From JAAYXU01 sp050942555 (GTDB taxonomy: Bacteria > Bacillota > Clostridia > Christensenellales > UMGS416), in assembly GCA_050942555.1 (NCBI GenBank), contig JBMNNN010000127.1, positions 1 to 6,254 on the forward strand: DNA of 6,254 nucleotides, written 5' to 3'. The position numbers and the translations under genes are program-made. Below, piece after piece: positions 5,886 through 6,254 of the stretch (position 1 is its first letter; the number at the start of each line of letters is the position of its first letter). The notes under the pieces are model-generated. The model had not been told where the DNA came from and made no database searches. It saw only the letters and a program-made list of their open reading frames with translations.

Positions 5886-6254
5886 TCAGGCTTTTCCGGG
5901 CAGAACGCCGCGCTCAATAAGGAGCGCCGACACCTCCCGGAAGTCCCCCTGCCCCGCCGTGCCCCCCGCGCGGCGCACATTGAGGCTTCCGCATATGCAC
6001 GCGGCATGAAGGCATGTCTCGGGCGGCCAGCCCTGAAGCGCCGCCCAGACGAAGCCCGCGTCGAACGAATCGCCCGCGCCGATCGCGTCGGCGACCGGGA
6101 CCGCATGGGAAGGCGCACGAAGGACCTGCCCCCGGGCCCATAAAAGCGCCCCGGACTCGCCCTGTTTTGCGGTGACAAAGGGCACCGTGCAGCCCAGCGC
6201 GCTGAGCGCTTTTTCCACATCGCGCTCCCCCGATATGCGCAGCAGCTCGTTTTC
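5886..6254 (-). CDS. PfkB/ribokinase-family sugar kinase, C-terminal part (5' end outside window)
   Basis: The minus-strand frame is open from the right edge to a TGA at 5886-5888, giving about 122 C-terminal residues of a family whose members are usually near 300. The partial protein begins ENELLRISGERD and continues into FVTAKQGESGALLW, the usual block before the nucleotide-binding motif. It then has the PfkB signature DAIGAGDSFDAGF, whose Asp in GAGD (codon 6069-6071) is the catalytic base. The AGGTAGQ segment fits the family C-terminus. A GTG at 6218 is in frame but is internal, since the homologous sequence continues upstream to the edge. The family phosphorylates sugars or nucleosides with ATP in the cytoplasm; the substrate-recognising N-terminus is missing, so no substrate can be named. 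It converges on the lipoprotein gene with one base between the stops. Confidence 0.9.
   Translation of the reverse strand, partial: ENELLRISGERDVEKALSALGCTVPFVTAKQGESGALLWARGQVLRAPSHAVPVADAIGAGDSFDAGFVWAALQGWPPETCLHAACICGSLNVRRAGGTAGQGDFREVSALLIERGVLPGKA

Noticed and set aside
5528..6220. Minus-strand open frame of 230 codons spanning the kinase and lipoprotein ends
   Set aside because: It is out of frame with the PfkB signature, which lies in the frame ending at 5886, and reads as a shadow of both genes.
1..6254. CRISPR arrays, tRNA or rRNA genes, transposases or insertion-sequence ends
   Set aside because: No regularly spaced repeats, cloverleaf-like segments, rRNA-like sequence or transposase motifs were seen on either strand.

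Overview
This 6.25 kb window looks like a chromosomal piece of a high-GC, low-redundancy bacterium. The coding regions are roughly two-thirds G+C by eye. Strong Shine-Dalgarno sites (AAAGGAG, AAAGGAGGT), frequent use of the isoleucine codon ATA, and a lipoprotein with a Thr/Pro-rich linker fit a high-GC clostridial or other Gram-positive-like lineage better than a proteobacterium. This placement is an inference, because no rRNA or marker gene is present.

Layout: bases 1-156 are a distinctly AT-richer leader (about 44% GC over the first 120 bases). It holds a repeated 7-mer and possibly the 3' tail of an upstream reading frame. Four plus-strand genes follow as an apparent operon. They are a DHDPS/N-acetylneuraminate-lyase family aldolase (157-1038), a fold-type III PLP enzyme of the D-threonine aldolase/D-serine dehydratase family (1175-2266), a RidA-family enamine/imine deaminase (2292-2756), and an N-acyl-D-amino-acid deacylase (2749-4353, overlapping the RidA gene by 8 bases). 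A 130-base spacer with a perfect 11-bp inverted repeat separates these from a predicted lipoprotein with two diverged copies of one domain (4484-5884). On the minus strand, the C-terminal part of a PfkB/ribokinase-family sugar kinase runs in from the right edge (6254-5886), and its stop lies one base from the lipoprotein stop.

How the genes may work together (inference): the deacylase would free a D-amino acid from its N-acyl derivative. The PLP/metal enzyme would then dehydrate or cleave it. The RidA homologue would hydrolyse any 2-aminoacrylate-type enamine to a 2-oxo acid such as pyruvate. The Schiff-base aldolase uses or makes pyruvate or a related 2-oxo acid. The result would be a compact D-amino-acid-to-2-oxo-acid cassette. 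Each enzyme family is well known; the specific combination and its substrate are the part worth testing. I saw no RNA genes, CRISPR arrays, insertion sequences or transposases.
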